In this document: piece by piece, positions 5,998 to 8,737 of the stretch
How the letters are laid out: each line of letters begins with the position of its first letter
Position numbering within the stretch: the first letter of the stretch is position 1
Origin: an uncultured Acetatifactor sp.
GTDB taxonomy: Bacteria; Bacillota; Clostridia; Lachnospirales; Lachnospiraceae
NCBI GenBank assembly: GCA_947644185.1
Contig: CANRZC010000090.1
Span: 1 to 8,737, forward strand
Direction of reading: 5' to 3'
Length of the DNA: 8,737 nt
Notes under the pieces: model-generated
The model's database searches: none
Told to the model about the DNA's origin: nothing
Seen by the model: the letters and a program-made list of their open reading frames with translations, nothing else
Translations under genes and position numbers: made by a program

Positions 5998-7653
5998 ATG
6001 CCCGTTATGGCAATGGTGGAGAGACAGGAGATGACAGAGAGCAGGATGAAGGACAATGGATTGAGAACATGGTGGAAGCGTGAGCGGGGCACATGCCTGA
6101 AGGCAGTCATTCTGGCCTGTCTACCCATCCTGGCCTGTGCCATCTACTGTGCTGCAAAGGGACAGAGTATCAGCCAGATCTATTTGCCCACCTCGGAGCG
6201 CAATGATGAATTGATTTATTACAAACAAGTGGAGGCAATTTTACACTATGGGTTTCCCCAAGGGTACTTTGGATTTAATGAGAGCCATGCCCTGCGGCTT
6301 TCCTTCGCTGCCTGGAGTCCGGTGCTAATGCTTCCCTGGGTGCTCTGGGGGCTGGTATTTGGCTGGAATCTCATGTCGCCCATTCTGTGCAATATTTTTC
6401 TGCTCACAATGGCCATGCTTTTGTTTGGGCTGCTGGCAAAGCCGGACTGGAAGCAGTTGGGCATCACAGCCCTTCTCTTTTTCCTGTTCCAGCCCTTTAC
6501 CTGGTACATGCTCTGCTGTATGCCTGAGATCTTTTGCTTTAGCTTGCTGATCCTTTTCTATGGGGTGGCATTGGCTTACCTGCGAAAGGAGAGCAAGTGG
6601 CTATTGGGGCTGTTGTTTGCCCTGGCAGGATTATTGACATGGATGCGGCCCTATCTGTTTCTGTTTCTGCTGCTTCCGGCGTATTTCTGGATTTCCAGGA
6701 GCGCTGCCAGGTGGAAAGCAATTCTGGGGACAACAGCGATTTTTGCGGTGGTGTTAGGAATCTACGCATGGATCAATCATTTTCTGGCAGCAGAGTATTT
6801 CCGCCCTCTTTTTGACATGAGCTGGCTGACTACATTCTTTGAGAAGGGCCTGATAGGGGGACTTCGCAATTTCTTTGGCACCCTGTACTATTCCTGCAAG
6901 GAATTCCTGCGCTACATGGAGCAGGGGATCACAAAGGGGCTTGCAGCCGGAGGGATTTTTTGCTGTTATATGACCATGCTGCTATTGCTGTTCTACCAGA
7001 GTCTTCGGGACTTTTTCGCCTGGCGAAGAGGCAAGGCAAAGAAAGAGGCGGATCCGAAGCTTTCAGGGCAGCTGGCGCTGGAAGTGCATCTGACATTTGC
7101 CTTTGTGGGGATGCTGGGGGCAGTGCTGCTTATGTGCAATTTTTTTGACGGATGTAAGCATATGCTGGGCTTTCTGGTGGTGGGCATTTTGGTGATTGCC
7201 AGGATGAACACTGCGTATTTTAAGAAGGCAGTTTTCATGGGCGTGGTGTTCGCCGGGTTCTTTTTCTACAGGGAAGCTGGATTTGAAGCTTACCAGCCGG
7301 ATTTTGTCCAGGAGGCAGTGGTGGAGCGCATGGAAAGCTTTCACGAAGCCGTGGATAAAGAGCTTACCCTGACATTAGGGGAAGAACCAAATTATGACAA
7401 TACTGTCATTTGGGTATTGACAGATGACTTGCCAGAGGGCATAGTGTACACAGGATGGCAATATCTATATTCTCTGCCTGGGGGCTTTGGCATTAGCTGC
7501 TGTACTGCAGAATATGTGATGGAAAATCTGGAATCGCTCAAGAGCAAATACCTGTGCGTGGTGCCAGGAGGGCCCATAGAGGACAGATGCCTGGAGATGA
7601 AATATGAGAAAATTGTGGGAAATGAATATGCAGTGCTTTACCGAAGATATTAG
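5998..7653 (+). CDS. Polytopic membrane protein resembling GT-C glycosyltransferases
   Basis: The 551-residue protein has roughly eleven predicted membrane segments by eye (about 33-53, 105-122, 128-147, 155-173, 176-194, 200-217, 219-232, 241-257, 318-336, 364-381, and 388-424 which may be two), then a soluble C-terminal part (about 425-551). After the first segment an outside loop reads PTSERNDELIYYKQVEAIL, with Asp70-Glu71, then GFPQGYFGFNESHALR. An acidic pair in the first extracellular loop is the catalytic-site hallmark of GT-C enzymes such as PMT and ArnT, which use polyprenyl-phosphate sugars. The protein sits between two genes for putative polyprenyl-phosphate glycosyltransferases, so a role as acceptor-side transferase is likely. 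The C-terminal tail (IWVLTDDLPEG, PGGFGISCCTAEYVMENL) is not recognised. The start is uncertain: no good ribosome binding site precedes 5998, and ATGs at 6007, 6013, 6031 and 6046 are in frame. Polymerase or flippase roles are alternatives. Confidence 0.7.
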   Translation: MPVMAMVERQEMTESRMKDNGLRTWWKRERGTCLKAVILACLPILACAIYCAAKGQSISQIYLPTSERNDELIYYKQVEAILHYGFPQGYFGFNESHALRLSFAAWSPVLMLPWVLWGLVFGWNLMSPILCNIFLLTMAMLLFGLLAKPDWKQLGITALLFFLFQPFTWYMLCCMPEIFCFSLLILFYGVALAYLRKESKWLLGLLFALAGLLTWMRPYLFLFLLLPAYFWISRSAARWKAILGTTAIFAVVLGIYAWINHFLAAEYFRPLFDMSWLTTFFEKGLIGGLRNFFGTLYYSCKEFLRYMEQGITKGLAAGGIFCCYMTMLLLLFYQSLRDFFAWRRGKAKKEADPKLSGQLALEVHLTFAFVGMLGAVLLMCNFFDGCKHMLGFLVVGILVIARMNTAYFKKAVFMGVVFAGFFFYREAGFEAYQPDFVQEAVVERMESFHEAVDKELTLTLGEEPNYDNTVIWVLTDDLPEGIVYTGWQYLYSLPGGFGISCCTAEYVMENLESLKSKYLCVVPGGPIEDRCLEMKYEKIVGNEYAVLYRRY

Positions 7654-7719
7654 AGGGCTTATGCTACTTTGGAAATCAGGAGAAGGTGCGGCAGGAAAGA
7701 ATAGGAGTGGTCAGAACAG

Positions 7720-8685
7720 ATGAAGAAGATTAGCTTTGTGATTCCTTGCTATCGATCGGAGCATACGCTTCCCCATGTGATAGCAGAGATAGAAGAGAAA
7801 ATGCAGACAATGGAGCAGTATCTGTACGATGTTTTTCTGGTGAACGACTGCTCTCCAGACAATACATTGGGCACGATTCGCAAGCTCTGTGAAGCCCATG
7901 ACTATATCAAAGGCATAGATTTTGCGAAAAATTTTGGCCAGCATTCAGCCCTGATGGCAGGTCTTCGGCATTCAGACGGGGACTATGTGGTATGCCTGGA
8001 CGATGATGGGCAGACCCCGGCCAACGAGGTGGATAAGCTGTTGGAAAAGCTGGAGGAGGGATACGATGCTGTGTATGCCCAATACGACCACAAGCAGCAT
8101 TCCACATTTCGCAACCTGGGCAGCAAAGTAAATGAGAGAATGACCCGTTCCATGCTGGGAAAGCCAGCGGATTTGTATCTGTCCAGCTATTTCGCTGTGA
8201 AGCGGTTTGTGGTGGAGGATATGATACGCTATGAGAATTCTTATCCGTACATCATAGGATTGGTGCTGCGGGCCACCAGGAACATCACAAATGTGCCTGT
8301 GAATCACAGAGAGCGGGAGGAGGGCACCTCAGGCTATACCTTTAAGAAGCTGTTTGCCCTTTGGTTCAATGGCTTTACAGCCTTTTCGGTAAAGCCACTG
8401 CGGATTGCCACAGCTCTAGGGGGCGTCAGCGCTGTGGCAGGCTTTTTATATGGCTTCTATACCATCTTAAAGAGACTGTTTAACCCTGCTGTTCCCACAG
8501 GATTTAGCGCTCTGATGTCTGCGCTGGTATTCTTCGGCGGCATGATCATGCTGATGCTTGGTCTGATAGGAGAGTATATTGGACGCATTTACATTAGCCT
8601 GAACAATTCGCCACAATATGTGATTCGAGAGAGAATCAATATGGAGGAAAAGACAGCGGTTTCTCTAACGGATCAGCTGGATTAG
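7720..8685 (+). CDS. GtrB/ArnC-type polyprenyl-phosphate glycosyltransferase (family 2)
   Basis: This 321-residue protein joins a cytoplasmic GT-A domain to two C-terminal membrane helices (about 228-248 and 262-284), the standard form of GtrB, ArnC and YkcC/CsbB-type enzymes that move a sugar from a nucleotide donor to undecaprenyl phosphate. FVIPCYRSE (6-14), FLVNDCSPDNT (39-49), FAKNFGQHSALMAG (68-81), CLDDDGQTP (92-100, metal-binding aspartates), REREEGTSGYTFKKL (197-211) and FSVKPLR (222-228) are all in their expected places. The ending, LIGEYIGRIYISLNNSPQYVIRER (282-305), is a hallmark of the subgroup. AGGAG at 7703-7707 is 12 bases before the ATG, rather far. The gap to the membrane-protein gene is 66 bases with no terminator. 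It differs clearly from the other family-2 enzyme of the block, so the two probably charge the lipid with different sugars. The donor sugar cannot be told from the sequence. Confidence 0.88.
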   Translation: MKKISFVIPCYRSEHTLPHVIAEIEEKMQTMEQYLYDVFLVNDCSPDNTLGTIRKLCEAHDYIKGIDFAKNFGQHSALMAGLRHSDGDYVVCLDDDGQTPANEVDKLLEKLEEGYDAVYAQYDHKQHSTFRNLGSKVNERMTRSMLGKPADLYLSSYFAVKRFVVEDMIRYENSYPYIIGLVLRATRNITNVPVNHREREEGTSGYTFKKLFALWFNGFTAFSVKPLRIATALGGVSAVAGFLYGFYTILKRLFNPAVPTGFSALMSALVFFGGMIMLMLGLIGEYIGRIYISLNNSPQYVIRERINMEEKTAVSLTDQLD

Positions 8686-8737
8686 GCTTTTCCCAATCAG
8701 ATAGCGGTAGGTAGCATTTGGGTGCAATATACTCTCC
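8686..8737. other. Short tail with no supported feature
   Basis: These 52 bases follow the last stop codon. CCCAA (8692-8696) and TTGGG (8717-8721) could pair across a loop of about 20 bases, but there is no T run after the second arm, so I do not call a terminator. No start codon with a ribosome binding site is visible. The operon may continue beyond the window. Confidence 0.4.

Noticed and set aside
8692..8721. CCCAA/TTGGG hairpin after the last gene as a terminator
   Set aside because: The stem is only five pairs with a loop of about 20 bases, and no T run follows.
1..8737. CRISPR array, tRNA, rRNA, insertion sequence or riboswitch
   Set aside because: No regularly spaced repeats, no tRNA or rRNA signatures, no transposase or paired terminal repeats were seen. 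The 46-base operon leader is too short for a known riboswitch.

Overview
The window looks like chromosomal DNA of a low-to-medium GC Firmicute, most likely a clostridial, Lachnospiraceae-type bacterium. The basis is near-consensus sigma-A promoters with 17-bp spacers, AGGAGG-type ribosome binding sites, one well-supported TTG start, and a gut-clostridial style of surface-glycan gene content. This placement is inference; there is no rRNA or housekeeping marker to confirm it.

Region 1 (1-366) is AT-rich and holds the 3' end of an unrecognised gene followed by a small, translationally coupled reading frame that starts on TTG. Region 2 (367-699) is a long intergenic stretch with no intact gene but much structure: a near-consensus promoter (396-424), a strong hairpin terminator with a UUCG tetraloop (447-483), an apparent C-terminal gene remnant on the minus strand (610-491), and an extended -10 promoter (618-646) placed to drive everything downstream. 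It reads as a junction between older chromosomal DNA and a glycan locus.

Region 3 (700-8685) is a tightly spaced block of seven same-strand genes, probably one operon with gaps of 19-73 bp and no internal terminator seen. In order they are: UDP-galactopyranose mutase (glf), a ManC-type sugar-phosphate nucleotidyltransferase with a C-terminal cupin, a PseC-like DegT-family aminotransferase, a membrane-anchored family-2 glycosyltransferase, a GNAT acetyltransferase (possibly PseH-like), a polytopic membrane protein resembling GT-C glycosyltransferases, and a second membrane-anchored family-2 glycosyltransferase of the GtrB/ArnC type. The last 52 bases contain no recognisable feature.

Together the genes supply activated sugars (UDP-Galf, probably GDP-mannose, and a UDP-linked 4-amino or 4-acetamido 6-deoxysugar) and probably transfer sugars outside the cell. 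The inferred scheme is that two polyprenyl-phosphate glycosyltransferases make lipid-linked monosaccharides on the cytoplasmic face, and the GT-C-like protein moves a sugar from the lipid to an extracellular acceptor such as a wall polymer, lipid glycan or protein. No polymerase, flippase, Pse synthase or CMP-transferase is in the window, so the pathway is incomplete here. No transposase, CRISPR array, tRNA or rRNA was seen.
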